Shown here: in pieces, positions 49,301-57,930 of the stretch
Layout of the letters: each line of letters starts with the position of its first letter
How positions within the stretch are numbered: the stretch's first letter is position 1
DNA from: SpSt-539 sp964549445
GTDB taxonomy: Bacteria > Planctomycetota > Phycisphaerae > UBA1845 > UTPLA1
NCBI GenBank assembly: GCA_964549445.1
Contig: CAZJVS010000024.1
Location: 1 to 64,000 of the forward strand
Direction of reading: 5' to 3'
DNA length: 64,000 bases
Notes under the pieces: model-generated
What the model saw: only the letters and a program-made list of their open reading frames with translations
The model's database searches: none
Told to the model about the DNA's origin: nothing
Program-made: the position numbers and the translations under genes

Positions 49301-51926
49301 CGGTAAGCACAGCCCCAAGACTCGATATCTCGCATTTGTCCGCTACTCCGTTGCTGTTGCAATCGCTTTCGCACGCATCGCCGACGCCGTCGGAATTGCA
49401 GTCCGCCTGTGACGCGTTCGCGACCAGTGGACAATTGTCGCAGCCGTCGCCCCGGCCGTCCGCGTCAGCATCGCCCTGACCGGGATTGGCGACGGACGGA
49501 CAGTTATCACAAGCATCGCCGAGGCCGTCGCTATCGCTGTTTTGTTGATTCGGGTTGTAAATCAGCGGGCAGTTATCGCAGTTGTCAATGACTCCGTCGG
49601 TATCCGCGTCCAGTTCGCACGAGTCGGGAAGATTGTTGTTGTTGCAGTCCTTTAGTTCAAAAATGTACGCGGATCCGGAATCGAACGCGCTGACATGATC
49701 GTCAAAGAGCGCACCCAAAACCGCCGTGTTACCGGAGAGCGCCACGGACGCTCCAAGACCATCGCCATTCGCGCCATCTGCGGCAATGACACGGGATTGC
49801 GGCGTCCAGGTTGCGCCCGTTCGCACGAAGTAGTAAGCTGATCCGACGACGGGCACTCCCGGTGCGTTCCCATTCTGCGCGCCGATAATCGCCCGCTCGC
49901 CCGAAATCGCCACTCCCATTCCGAGCCACGTATTCGCCGCGGCGTCAGGGACGGAGAATTGCGCTTGCTGGGTCCAAACGGTCCCGGAGCGGACGAAAGC
50001 AACTGCCAATCCCGCGTCGGGTACGCCGCCAACGTCATGAAACGGCGAGCCGACGATGACTGTGTCGCCCGAGATGGCAGCAGATCGTCCGAACTGGAAG
50101 CCGTCCCCGGGACTCTGCGCGATGAGTTTTGCCTGCTGGCTCCAATTGGCGCCGGAGCGGACGAAAACGTAAGCTGATCCGGCGTCCGTCGTCGAGGTGT
50201 GGTCATCAAGGATTGCGCCGATCACGGCTGTGTCAGCCGAAAGCGCAACCGAAAAGCCGAAGTAGTCTTCTGTCGCAGCGTCGGCGGCGACAAGCTGGGC
50301 CTGCTGGGTCCACGCCGTTCCCGAACGGACAAAGACGTACGCTGATCCCGCGTTAAACCCGCCTGCATGGTCGTCGCCCCACGCACCGATGATGGCCGTA
50401 TCACCGTCCAGTGCCACGGAACCTCCGAACTCATCCCCGGCTGCCGCATCGGCGCCGATGAGCTTCGCCTGTTCGCTCCAGACTGTGCCGGAACGAACGA
50501 AAACGTATGCCGCGCCTGCGTCCTCGCCGCCGGCGTGGTCATCCCGGTACGCACCGATGATTGCGGTATCTCCGAAAATCGCCACGGAATTTCCAAATCG
50601 ATCCCCAGCCGCGGCATCGGACGCAGTTAGCTTGGCTTGTTGAATCCAATTGGCTCCGTTTCGCACGAAAACGTATGCCGCACCCGCGTCGGTTCCTCCG
50701 GCGTGATCGTCCTGATAGGCGCCGATCACGGCTGTGTCTCCGGAAATTGCCACACGAATCCCGAAGTAGTCGAAGCCCGCGGCGTCCGAAGCAATGAGCT
50801 TTGCAACCTGGGCATACAATTCGCAATCATTCGGAACACCATCGCTGTTGCAGTCTGGTTCGCAATCGTCGGGGACGCCGTTCGCGTTGCAGTCGGCGGC
50901 TTCAAGCAGGGCACCAATCGAAATCCGGGCCGGATCGTCGGCGGCCACCGCGTTCGTCATTCCCAGCGTTCCATGGTTGTGGTTCGAGGTATGGTCCAGC
51001 ACGCGCTGTCCGGCGCTCTCGTCAAGTGGCCAGTAACCGATCAAGCCGGATTCAGTCCCGTTGAGCCGCTTGAATCGGTTGGCTTGGATCTGGGATTGCG
51101 ACCGACCGACGTTCCAAAGTCGAATCTCGTCCAGACCACCATTCCAGGGATGCGAGAAATCCGGATTCCGTCGAAAGCCCCATTGCAGCGCCGTCGTGTT
51201 GCCGACGCCGGCCGGAACGCTTCCGGACGCCACTTGAATTCCGTCTCGATAAATCCGCAGTGTCCCCGCGGTACGGGCGAACGCGATGTGATACCACTGC
51301 CCCAGCGACCACAAAAGCGGGCCGGATGCCAGATCGACGATGCCATCCTGGCCGGCGATGAAATTAATGTTGGCGCTTGTGCCGCCGTTACTGAGGGCGC
51401 CCTGCCAGTTGTCGAGCGCCTCGTTGCTGAACAGGACCCGATGATCGCCTGCGAGGACGAGCGGCCGCACCCACATCTCGACGGTGAAGTCACCGGTCCC
51501 AAAGGCGTAGGACGCATTGCCGGGAACGCGAAGATACTTGCCAGTGCCGTCGCACTGCACCGCGTAGCTGACCGCGTCACAATCGTCCGGTACGCCGTTG
51601 CCGTTGCAATCAGCTTCGCAGGCATCACCCGTGCCGTCGCCGTTGCAATCTTCCTGGCCGGGGTTTGCGACGAGCGGGCAGTTATCCGTTGCGTCCGGTA
51701 CCCCGTCGCTGTCGCCGTCCACGCCAAGCAAGGAAGCGTTGCCCGCGCCGGATTGAATCGCGCGGTTGTCGGCCGGGACACCGGTTCCGGCCATGGTACC
51801 GCTGGCCTTCAGATTCGCTTCGACCATCACGTCCGTTTCGGCGACCGGGGGCGCGGCGAAGATCGAAACCGTGCCGAGCAGCCAAAGCGCGACGGATAGA
51901 ATCAGTCCCCATAGAGTGTGCTTCAT
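46362..51926 (-). CDS. Giant modular secreted protein: TSP3, LamG, two FG-GAP propellers, beta-helix, dockerin-like end
   Basis: 1854 residues. Order of parts (approximate): signal peptide 1-24; a TSP3-like segment with DSDGVPDATDNCP (70-115); a LamG/concanavalin-like domain (120-330, DFTVEMWVRPL, YHIAFARTAGTLRIYRDG, GGLDEIRLWNVGRS); seven FG-GAP-type repeats (about 415-820, pattern FG.SVA..GDTA.IGA..DDHAG..AG.AYVFVR); TSP3 repeats; a second set of seven FG-GAP repeats (about 930-1330); more TSP3; a choice-of-anchor Q beta-helix (about 1440-1790); and a dockerin-like end (DINSDGVVNGRDTQGFVAVL, LLSP). GGAG 8 bases before the ATG at 51926 sets the start. A probable calcium-binding surface or matrix protein; ligands are unknown. 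Confidence 0.87.
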   Translation of the reverse strand: MKHTLWGLILSVALWLLGTVSIFAAPPVAETDVMVEANLKASGTMAGTGVPADNRAIQSGAGNASLLGVDGDSDGVPDATDNCPLVANPGQEDCNGDGTGDACEADCNGNGVPDDCDAVSYAVQCDGTGKYLRVPGNASYAFGTGDFTVEMWVRPLVLAGDHRVLFSNEALDNWQGALSNGGTSANINFIAGQDGIVDLASGPLLWSLGQWYHIAFARTAGTLRIYRDGIQVASGSVPAGVGNTTALQWGFRRNPDFSHPWNGGLDEIRLWNVGRSQSQIQANRFKRLNGTESGLIGYWPLDESAGQRVLDHTSNHNHGTLGMTNAVAADDPARISIGALLEAADCNANGVPDDCEPDCNSDGVPNDCELYAQVAKLIASDAAGFDYFGIRVAISGDTAVIGAYQDDHAGGTDAGAAYVFVRNGANWIQQAKLTASDAAAGDRFGNSVAIFGDTAIIGAYRDDHAGGEDAGAAYVFVRSGTVWSEQAKLIGADAAAGDEFGGSVALDGDTAIIGAWGDDHAGGFNAGSAYVFVRSGTAWTQQAQLVAADAATEDYFGFSVALSADTAVIGAILDDHTSTTDAGSAYVFVRSGANWSQQAKLIAQSPGDGFQFGRSAAISGDTVIVGSPFHDVGGVPDAGLAVAFVRSGTVWTQQAQFSVPDAAANTWLGMGVAISGERAIIGAQNGNAPGVPVVGSAYYFVRTGATWTPQSRVIAADGANGDGLGASVALSGNTAVLGALFDDHVSAFDSGSAYIFELKDCNNNNLPDSCELDADTDGVIDNCDNCPLIYNPNQQNSDSDGLGDACDNCPSVANPGQGDADADGRGDGCDNCPLVANASQADCNSDGVGDACESDCNSNGVADKCEISSLGAVLTGSDTMSGDNFGRSVSIFGNTFVTGASSDDNAGGSDAGSAYVFVQSNHAWTEQAKLIAADGSAIDWFGYSVAVSGDSVVIGALLDDNSGGLNAGSAYVFVRSANTWTQQTKLTASDAAPNDSFGNAVALDGDTALIGANSDDNAGGADAGSAYVFVRTAGNWTQQAKLTALGAAAGDRFGQSVALSGDTAIVGASSDNSGAGTAAGSARIFVRTAGSWTEQAILVPADSAAHDEFGVSVAIDGNTAIVGSIGNDHSGVEYAGAAYVFVRSGGAWTQQAKLIASNPAEFDFFGYFLALYGDRAIVTGANQFETGSGAAYLYARTGPVWTLQRKLTVPNSSSFNSAALTADLAIIGDLNRGGNYVFGYSDCNSNGNPDACESDADTDGVIDVCDNCPLAPNGDQLNLDNDGFGDACDNCAGIANDNQADSDTDGRGDACDNCPSFANPSQSDCDFNGIGDACDTQQIYVKSSATGANNGRDWTNAFTNLQSALTAAAGCTGGATKEIWVAFGTYKPSTPGGRSATFTLLNGVAMYGGFRGLPGDEGINNAVTRPPDPDPATANPATDSILSGDLNGNDGPNFANIGENAYKVVTGSGVNGTAVLDGFTIVGGNGSDSDGGGISIVSGSPTIRNCSIMANWTDHSGGGAAVASGQPEFTNCQFTGNSAQWGGGMYNVGANTHLTGCTFSNNAARASGGGGARNESGASPVFTDCTFMGNSGNNGAGMFNASASPTLTRCTFQSNVANLSGGGIFNGSSNTTLVGCIFSFNQAGTEGAAVGLYTGSSLLASGCSLVGNSALGGGTVVVGQDTTLNLSNSIIWSNTGIAINQVPPVTVTVTYSDIQGGFAGTGNITADPLMVDPDGPDNIPGNSDDNLHLQSASPCIEAGDPAFVPIPGSTTDFDGQPRIMGCRVDIGADEYPLGLAHSGDMNAVGGVTTADIPLFVTVLLHGGSLVEVCVADINSDGVVNGRDTQGFVAVLLSP

Positions 51927-53018
51927 AGCGACGGCTCCTAAATAATCTGTCAGAAACGAGTGGCTGATCCGAACTGGGCGCGACGGTTGAACCGAATCCA
52001 ACGCGTTCGCCCCCCGGCACGAAAGTGTGCATGGCCGGCAATTACGGGACACGCCCGGTAGAGAATATCCTACCTCAACACGTGCTTCCGATTCAAGCCC
52101 GAGAGAGAGTGTTGGGCGGCGTAGCGTTCAGTGGCAATCGTCACGAGGTTGTGGAACGCCAGACCAGTTGGCCGCCGCGCAATGCACCGCTGCCCCGCCT
52201 CACTCAATCACTGGACCGCGGTACGCGGTCGCTTCCGAAGCCCTGCGGAACGCCGGCCATTCTTTCTATCAGCGAAACCGCGTGGGCCCGGTGCCTTCGC
52301 AATCAAACGGCCTCCACGCCGCACGGCGAAGCTGCGCGATCGCAGAATCACCGCGGCCCCGGAGATTTTGCGCGCCCCGCCCCAACGGGCCCGGGATAAC
52401 CAGTATGGCGACACGCTATGTCCGGCTCTCTATCGGCTGCTATCGGCTGCTATCGTCAAAAAAGAGCGCGCCACGTTTCAAAGCGGGACGCCAGACGACC
52501 GATGACCGAGATTGGACCGCCGGACAGCCAGGACCCCCGTCCCATCAAATCCCGTCTAATCCCAGCAAAAAACTAAGAGGGGCGGTCGCCGTGAGTCCGA
52601 ACCCCCGAAAGTGCAAGGGTCCTGTTATGCCGACCGCGATGAACTCCGCGGATTGCCAATCAACGCCAACCACCGCCAACCACCGCCAACCACCGCCCTC
52701 ATCTCAATTCCCGCCGCCGGCCGACCCGACCCCAGTGCGAATTCTCACCGTTCTAACTTTCTCGCCTCCCCGGACTCCACGCCCGATGCGGCCCCCGGCC
52801 GCCTCCTGCCTAAAATCCGCATTCCGCAATCGAATCGCGCTTCTCCGTTCCGAGGGTTTATTGCGCGTTGTTGCGGGTTTCTCCGCGTTCTCCGGGTTTA
52901 TTCAAAAGGCGCCCCCTGCACCCGGTTCACCCCTTCTTCTCTTCTTCCGGCTCTTGCGCGTTCTTTCGGGTTTTCGAAGGTTCTTCAGTTCTCGCCCACC
53001 CCGGCCGCCATGCTGCGT
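51927..53018. other. About 1.1 kb without a convincing gene
   Basis: Open frames on the plus strand here (for example 52027-53022) have Pro/Arg/Ser-rich composition, no ribosome site and no recognisable motif. The stretch holds short tandem repeats: TATCGGCTGC about 2.5 times at 52431-52455 and GCCAACCACC three times at 52665-52694. It should contain the promoter of the giant gene and the terminator of the zinc-finger gene, but I cannot place either. Confidence 0.55.
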
Positions 53019-53627
53019 CTAATAGAAAATCGACAGCACCAGGTGCTGCTCGCTCGACATCTTCGCCTCGAACACCCCGACCGACGCAACCACGTCTTTG
53101 ATGTAGATGTCCGGGTGGTGGTCCAGCCACTCATTGATGGAGTAATCGAGATTCTGGAGTGCGCTCCCGCTCATCCGCGCGTGGAACGTGTGCACGCGCG
53201 TCGCGCCCTGGTCCTGCGGTGCCAACGGCCGTCGAAACTTGAATTCGCCCGCCCCGGCCCCGCGCGCCCCGAGCGTCTTGATCGCAGAACCTCCCTCGAC
53301 GCGCGGACCTTTCGGCTCTTCGTTCGGTTCACTCATCGTCGAGTCATTGCCGTTCGCCGCGTTCATCGCCGGCTCGGCGACCGCCACGCGCGCCGGCGGT
53401 TCCATCGTCGCCGTCCCCGCCAATGCCGCGTCGACGGCCGGTGCCGCGGCCGTCGTCGGAAGGTTCAGCAGGCCCGATTGGCTCATCGCTACCTGCTTCT
53501 TCAGATTCTCAACACACGGCGGGCAGAGCCAGACCCCCTTGACCGTCCCGGCCTGCTTCTTCTGGATCTGCTCCATCGTGATCGTGGCGTGACACTTCTG
53601 ACACGAGGGTGCGGGCTGCGCGGACAT
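53019..53627 (-). CDS. Zinc-finger-containing hypothetical protein
   Basis: 202 residues. The N-terminus has two Cys pairs (CQKC at about 9-12 and CPPC at about 35-38) forming a probable zinc ribbon. A low-complexity Ala/Pro/Glu linker follows (about 50-120). The C-terminal domain of about 65 residues (RVHTFHARMSGSALQNLDYS, then INEWLDHHPDIYIKDVVASV and GVFEAKMSSEQHLVLSIFY) has the pattern of a small alpha/beta ligand or binding domain also found alone in bacteria. I do not give it a family name. AGAGG before the ATG at 53627 supports the start. Probably cytoplasmic. Confidence 0.75.
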   Translation of the reverse strand: MSAQPAPSCQKCHATITMEQIQKKQAGTVKGVWLCPPCVENLKKQVAMSQSGLLNLPTTAAAPAVDAALAGTATMEPPARVAVAEPAMNAANGNDSTMSEPNEEPKGPRVEGGSAIKTLGARGAGAGEFKFRRPLAPQDQGATRVHTFHARMSGSALQNLDYSINEWLDHHPDIYIKDVVASVGVFEAKMSSEQHLVLSIFY

Positions 53628-53788
53628 ATGTGCCTCTCAGCGAAAGAAGGGAACAAGCGCCCGCCGCGAAGCGGGCGATCCTGCCGTTTACATTATAAAT
53701 CGAATTCCCTTCCGATTTGTAACCCTTCGCGCATTCGCCCCGCCGCCTTGCGGCCGCGTGACCCCCGCACTAGACTTTTGATACAAAC

Positions 53789-53853
53789 TGCGATGGAGTC
53801 CGCCCAAATCGGTCGCCGCGGCGGCCTGATGACTCCTACCGATCTGGTAGGAG
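53789..53853 (+). ncRNA. Fluoride (crcB) riboswitch with expression-platform hairpin
   Basis: The sequence carries the conserved fluoride aptamer elements: GCGATGGAGTCCGCCC at the start, the central CGCCGCGGCGGCCTGATG and the closing GACTCC. The aptamer end CTCCTACC (53833-53840) can pair with GGTAGGAG (53846-53853), giving a hairpin that competes with the aptamer and probably switches expression. A fluoride-exporter gene follows 48 bases later, which fits. Confidence 0.92.
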
Positions 53854-53901
53854 CCGTGTCTCCTGCCAACAACCGGAAACCCGACTCAAGGCAGGAGTCC
53901 G

Positions 53902-54291
53902 ATGCTTAACACGCTCATTCACAACAAGTACATCCTGATCCTCCTGGGCGGCGGCCTCGGCTCGCTGCTCCGCTACCTCGTCCAGGGTTGGAGCCAGCGA
54001 ATCACTTTCGGCGTTTTTCCAATCGGAACCCTGATCGTCAACGTCGTCGGCTGCTTCGCCATCGGCCTGCTCGCGACCGCCCCCTTCGCCCGCCCCGAAT
54101 ACCGTACCGGTCTTGTGATCGGACTGCTCGGCGGCTTCACTACCTACTCGGCCTTCGGCTGGGAGACCTTCTCGCTCGCCAACGATCGCCAGACCCTTGC
54201 CGCATTCGCAAACATCCTGCTCAGCGTCGCGCTCGGCCTCGCCGCCGTCTGGTTCGGCTACCGCCTCTCCGAGCGAGTTTTTGGAGTATGA
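53902..54291 (+). CDS. crcB: Fluoride ion channel CrcB/Fluc
   Basis: 129 residues, four membrane helices. Fluc channels work as antiparallel dimers in the inner membrane and let fluoride leave the cell. Family motifs: GGGLGSLLRYLVQ, GTLIVNVVGCFAIGLL (with the conserved Asn) and GLLGGFTTYSAFGWE (the FTT.S.F motif with the polar track). GGAG 6-9 bases before the ATG. A fluoride riboswitch lies just upstream, and the DUF190 gene overlaps or adjoins its stop. A single crcB copy is seen here. Confidence 0.96.
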   Translation: MLNTLIHNKYILILLGGGLGSLLRYLVQGWSQRITFGVFPIGTLIVNVVGCFAIGLLATAPFARPEYRTGLVIGLLGGFTTYSAFGWETFSLANDRQTLAAFANILLSVALGLAAVWFGYRLSERVFGV

Positions 54292-54293
54292 AC

Positions 54294-54644
54294 ATGAAAC
54301 TCGAAGGTGAAGCTCAACTCCTGCGAATTTTCATCGGCGAAAGCGACACGTGGCACGGCAAGCCCGTCTACGAAGCAATCGTGCTGAAAGCGCGCGAGTT
54401 GCACATGGCCGGCGCAACCGTCCTCCGTGGACCGATGGGCTTCGGGGCCAAGAGTCGCCTGCACACCGCAAAGGTCCTGCGCCTATCGGAAGACCTTCCG
54501 ATCGTCATCGATATTGTCGACAGCAAGGAGAAGATCGAGCAACTGCTGCCCCACATCGACCAGATGGTCAGTGAGGGACTCGTCACGCTCGAACCCGTGC
54601 ACGTCATCAAATACAGAGCCGGCGACAATGTGTCGCCGGCCTGA
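54294..54644 (+). CDS. DUF190 family protein
   Basis: 116 residues. The DUF190 family is a PII-like fold group often found beside crcB. Motifs: LLRIFIGESDTWHGKPVYEA, LKARELHMAGATVLRGPMGF, GAKSRLHTAKVLRLSEDLPI and VIDIVDSKEKIEQLLPHI. The GGAG inside the crcB end lies 7 bases before the ATG at 54294; an ATG at 54288 overlapping the crcB stop (ATGA) is the alternative. Likely co-transcribed under the fluoride riboswitch and perhaps a regulator of fluoride export, an inference from gene order. Confidence 0.9.
   Translation: MKLEGEAQLLRIFIGESDTWHGKPVYEAIVLKARELHMAGATVLRGPMGFGAKSRLHTAKVLRLSEDLPIVIDIVDSKEKIEQLLPHIDQMVSEGLVTLEPVHVIKYRAGDNVSPA
54618..54640. terminator. Hairpin at the 3' end of the fluoride operon
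   Basis: A perfect 10-base stem GCCGGCGACA/TGTCGCCGGC with loop ATG covers the last codons of the DUF190 gene. No T-run follows on the plus strand, so it may act as an mRNA 3' end stabiliser or a weak terminator. Confidence 0.4.
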
Positions 54645-54677
54645 GTGGAAACAAGTTTGAAGCGAATCGCCGCCGAA

Positions 54678-55610
54678 TCAGCGGCGGCCGCGGAACCGCC
54701 GAACCCCGACCACCAGCGGAAGCATCGTCGCAAGTCCGAGCAAGCCCGGAGTCGCGCCCGCTCCGCAAACCGGCGTCAATCCGAGCGGTGAGCCGCTGCC
54801 GACCTGAACCTGGTAGCCGCTGTTTCCGACGGCCTGGGCCGTCTGGTCTCCATTCACCGAGAACGCGGTGACGCCGAACGCACCCGGGCTCTGCGGTTCG
54901 AGAATGAGCTGCATCGTCACCGTCTCGCCCGCCACGAGCGACCCGATGTTGAAGGTCACCGCGCCGCCATTGATCTGACCAGTCTGGGCCAGGGCCGAAC
55001 CGGCCGGCTGCGAAGGACCCATGTCGGCCGAGACGAACGCCGTCGCGTCCGGCAGCGGGATCGAGACGAGCACATCGTTTGCCCCGCCCGTCCCGATGTT
55101 GCGAAGCTCGACATCGAAGGCCGCCGGCTCGCCAACCTGAAGCGGGTTGGCCCGCGGCGTGACGGTCATCTGAAAGACCGGCTTGAGGTCGCCCTTGGTA
55201 ACAAAGCTCACCTCGGAGCTATAGCCGATGCCCGCAGAGTTGATTGCGTAAGCCCGGACGAAGTACTTCGTGCCCGGCGTGAGGCCGTGGAATGTCGTTG
55301 CAAAACCGCCGACGCCGGCGCCCTCCTGCAACTGAAAGCCATCGGCCGTCGGCTGACCGGTCGTGTTCCAGCAGATGCCCCGTGCGGTGACTTCCGCGCC
55401 GCCATCGCTCGTTACGATTCCGCCGAAGACCGCGCTGGTCAAGCTGATCGACGTCACGCTGAGCGGAGATACGGTCGGAACGTCCGCGGCGAACGACGCC
55501 CCTGTCGCTGCCAGCGTGCTGAATGCCGCGGCAGCGCACACGAATACCGGGCGCAGCGATGCACTGGGTCGAATCCGACGGGTTGAATTCGTCGACGTGG
55601 AGTTACTCAT
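54678..55610 (-). CDS. Secreted FN3/DUF11-type protein with Cys-Gly C-terminal anchor
   Basis: 310 residues. Signal peptide (ending TGASFA), then a fibronectin type III-like domain (about 40-140, TSISLTSAVFGGIVTSDGGA, LTPGTKYFVRAYAINSAGIG) and a DUF11-like beta-sandwich (about 145-260, PLQVGEPAAFDVELRNIGTG). It ends with a Cys-Gly motif (TPVCGAGATPG), a hydrophobic stretch (LLGLATMLPLVVGV) and RRFRGRR. This tail resembles that of the TSP3 protein at 21799-23277 and not PEP-CTERM. GGGGG 7 bases before the ATG at 55610 sets the start; an upstream in-frame start is disfavoured. Probably a surface or envelope protein. Confidence 0.82.
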   Translation of the reverse strand: MSNSTSTNSTRRIRPSASLRPVFVCAAAAFSTLAATGASFAADVPTVSPLSVTSISLTSAVFGGIVTSDGGAEVTARGICWNTTGQPTADGFQLQEGAGVGGFATTFHGLTPGTKYFVRAYAINSAGIGYSSEVSFVTKGDLKPVFQMTVTPRANPLQVGEPAAFDVELRNIGTGGANDVLVSIPLPDATAFVSADMGPSQPAGSALAQTGQINGGAVTFNIGSLVAGETVTMQLILEPQSPGAFGVTAFSVNGDQTAQAVGNSGYQVQVGSGSPLGLTPVCGAGATPGLLGLATMLPLVVGVRRFRGRR

Positions 55611-56104
55611 GACTTTGCCCCCAAACCTGGAATCTCGAATCGCTTTTGCTGACACACGGCGTCCTGTTGCGCCATGTGAAGATGTCTTCGTCGCGCGGCC
55701 GGAATCACTCGCCAGTTCGGAGTGTCGGAGCGGCCTCGACGCGCCTGGATTCCCCCAACTGTCTTACTCGGTCGATTTCCCGCCCGACATTCGGATCGAT
55801 TTTCAGCACTGGCAGAATTCCGTCCGAGCGCAGCAGTGCAGTCGCCAGAGTCTGATCGATCGGAAAGCAGCCGAAGCGGTTCGCGGACCTTCCGGACGAG
55901 GAGCGCGGGCTGTCGTTACGATAACTGTACAATTCGATCCGGAGTTGGCGAGTGACGCGGCAATGAATCGCTGGAGAGCGTCGGTTCGTGCTGCCACATC
56001 ATCCGATAATTGCGCCGGAGACTATGCCGCCGAGGATTTCGGATAACCCCTTGCTCGGCTATCCGTTTTGACAATTCTCCCGCGCTACGTTCCCCTCTAG
56101 TCGC
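55611..56104. other. Divergent intergenic region without a gene
   Basis: 494 bases between the FN3-type gene and the glycosyltransferase. Plus-strand frames here continue over the signal-peptide region of the minus gene and show no motif or ribosome site. Presumed to hold both promoters; I see no clear boxes. Confidence 0.5.
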
Positions 56105-57118
56105 ATGCCGGAGGCGGCCGCAACCATCATCATCCCCAACTTCAACGGCCGCGCCTTTTTTCCGCGCCTGTTTGCATCGCTCGACGCCCAGTCTCGCCGC
56201 GACTTCGTCGTGACGGTTGTCGACGATCGCTCCACCGACGACAGCGTCACCTGGCTCCGCGCCAACCGGCCTGCCGATCGCCTCATTGTCAACGACTTCA
56301 ATCTCGGCTTCGCCGGCTCCTGCAATGCCGGCCTCCACGCCGCAACGACGCCCGTCGTCGTCCTGCTCAACAACGACACTCACCTCGACCCCGACTGGTT
56401 CGCCCGCGCTATCGCTCGCTTCGACGACCCGACCATCGGCGCCGTCCAGTCCCTCATTCTCCTCGCCGACCCGCCTCACAACATCGACTCGGCCGGCGAC
56501 CTCTACACAACCGCCGGCGGTGCGGTCAAACGGCTCCACGGCCGCCCCCGCGACTGGGTCGAGGACTGCGATGAAGCCCCCGACGACGTCTTCTCCTGCT
56601 GCGCCGCCTCCGCTTTCTATCGCCGCGCCGCCCTCGACCACGTCGGCCCGCTCGACGAGTCCTTCGTCAGCTACTACGAAGACGTCGAACTCGGCTTCCG
56701 CCTCCAATGGGCCGGCTACCGCTGCGTCCTCGCCCGCGACTCGATCTGCTTTCACCACCTCAACTCATCCTACAAGCCCGAAAGCTGGGCTATGCACTTT
56801 CACTCTTCGCGCAATGCCGAGATTGTCTGGTGGGGGCATCTCTCCGCCGGCCTGCGGCTCCGGTATTTGCCGTCCCACCTGTTGTTCCTGCTGCTGCAGT
56901 TCGGCGCAGAGGTCCTGCATCGCCGCGCCCGCGCCTTTGTCGCAGGCAAGTGGGCCGCCCTCCGCTCGCTTGGCTGCATCCGCCAGCTCCGCGCCGCCGA
57001 CAAGCGCCTCGCCCGCGTCTCCCCGCGCCGCATCGCCGAGCGCATGTCGCGGAACTGGTGGGCCTTGCTCGTCCGCCCGCGCCTGCGCAAGCTCCTTCGA
57101 ATGCCGGACAAACCATGA
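56105..57118 (+). CDS. Family 2 glycosyltransferase
   Basis: 337 residues. The GT-A fold begins TIIIPNFNGRAFFPRLFASL, with VVDDRSTDDS, NDFNLGFAGSCNAGLHAATT and VVLLNNDTHLDPDWFARAIA (DxD-type metal site in NNDTHLD), then GPLDESFVSYYEDVELGFRL with the catalytic-region ED. The C-terminus has a membrane-associated hydrophobic stretch (LRYLPSHLLFLLLQFGAEVL). This is the rhamnosyltransferase-like group that builds cell-surface polysaccharides from nucleotide sugars. It overlaps the next glycosyltransferase by four bases (ATGA). Confidence 0.92.
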   Translation: MPEAAATIIIPNFNGRAFFPRLFASLDAQSRRDFVVTVVDDRSTDDSVTWLRANRPADRLIVNDFNLGFAGSCNAGLHAATTPVVVLLNNDTHLDPDWFARAIARFDDPTIGAVQSLILLADPPHNIDSAGDLYTTAGGAVKRLHGRPRDWVEDCDEAPDDVFSCCAASAFYRRAALDHVGPLDESFVSYYEDVELGFRLQWAGYRCVLARDSICFHHLNSSYKPESWAMHFHSSRNAEIVWWGHLSAGLRLRYLPSHLLFLLLQFGAEVLHRRARAFVAGKWAALRSLGCIRQLRAADKRLARVSPRRIAERMSRNWWALLVRPRLRKLLRMPDKP

Positions 57119-57897
57119 TCAGTATCCTTACCGTCAACTACCGCACCCCCGCCGATCTGGCCACCCTTGCTGCCTCGATTGTTCAGCATCGCGGTAATGA
57201 GTCGGTGGAGTTCATCGTCGTCGATCACTCTCCCAGTCCCCAGGTTGCGCTTCCCGCCGACGTGCGAAGTTGGTCCCGCGTCATCAGCCAGAACAACCTG
57301 GGTTTCGCCGCCGGCGTGAACGCCGCACTCCGCGCCTCCCGAGGCGAGACGCTGCTCGTCGCCAACCCCGACGTGCGCTTGACAGTCGGAGCGTTGACCC
57401 GCGCTCGCGAGTATCTCGAAGCCAATCGAAACGTGGGCATATTGCTTCCCCGCCTCCGCTATCCCGATGGACGCATCCAGCCTTCGATCCGGCGGTTCTA
57501 CACTTGGCGTGCAGCGTGGTTCGCCCGGACTCCACTCCGCAGCTTGGGCCTCAGGCCCCGTTTTTGGCGCGACTATCTCTACGAAGACCTTGATCCTACG
57601 GGTCCTGTGGATGTCGATTGGGGCCTTGGTGGCGCAATGTTTCTTCGCCGCTCCGACTTTCCATCAGGCGAGATATTCGACCCGGGCTACTTCCTGTACT
57701 TCGAGGATGTTGATCTTTGCTATCGAGTCTGGCAGAGCGGCCGCCGTGTCGTCTATCACTCGGGCATCGAGTGCGAACACGCCCACCGTCGGCTCAGCCG
57801 CCTCGCCGTCAGCCGCCACGGCTACCACCATTTTCGCAGCTTCTGGCGATTCGTCCGCACTCACGGCGGCTTGCCCCCCCGTCCGCCTGGCCGGTAG
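57115..57897 (+). CDS. Family 2 glycosyltransferase
   Basis: 260 residues. GT2 motifs: ISILTVNYRTPADLATLAAS, FIVVDHSPSP, NNLGFAAGVNAALRASRGE, LLVANPDVRLTVGALTRARE, and FDPGYFLYFEDVDLCYRVWQ. It is shorter than the upstream enzyme and has no membrane tail. The start ATG at 57115 overlaps the stop of the preceding gene, so the pair is translationally coupled and probably acts in the same surface-glycan pathway. Sugar and acceptor are unknown. Confidence 0.92.
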   Translation: MISILTVNYRTPADLATLAASIVQHRGNESVEFIVVDHSPSPQVALPADVRSWSRVISQNNLGFAAGVNAALRASRGETLLVANPDVRLTVGALTRAREYLEANRNVGILLPRLRYPDGRIQPSIRRFYTWRAAWFARTPLRSLGLRPRFWRDYLYEDLDPTGPVDVDWGLGGAMFLRRSDFPSGEIFDPGYFLYFEDVDLCYRVWQSGRRVVYHSGIECEHAHRRLSRLAVSRHGYHHFRSFWRFVRTHGGLPPRPPGR

Positions 57898-57930
57898 AGT
57901 GGCCTGTTCCGCTTCAACAAGGACTAAACC

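Noticed and set aside
52027..53022. Possible 331-codon gene in the 1.1 kb gap
   Set aside because: Low-complexity Pro/Ser/Arg sequence built on short tandem repeats, no ribosome site, no recognisable fold.
55363..56046. Plus-strand frame in the FN3-type gene upstream region
   Set aside because: Starts opposite the signal peptide of the minus-strand gene, no motif and no ribosome site.
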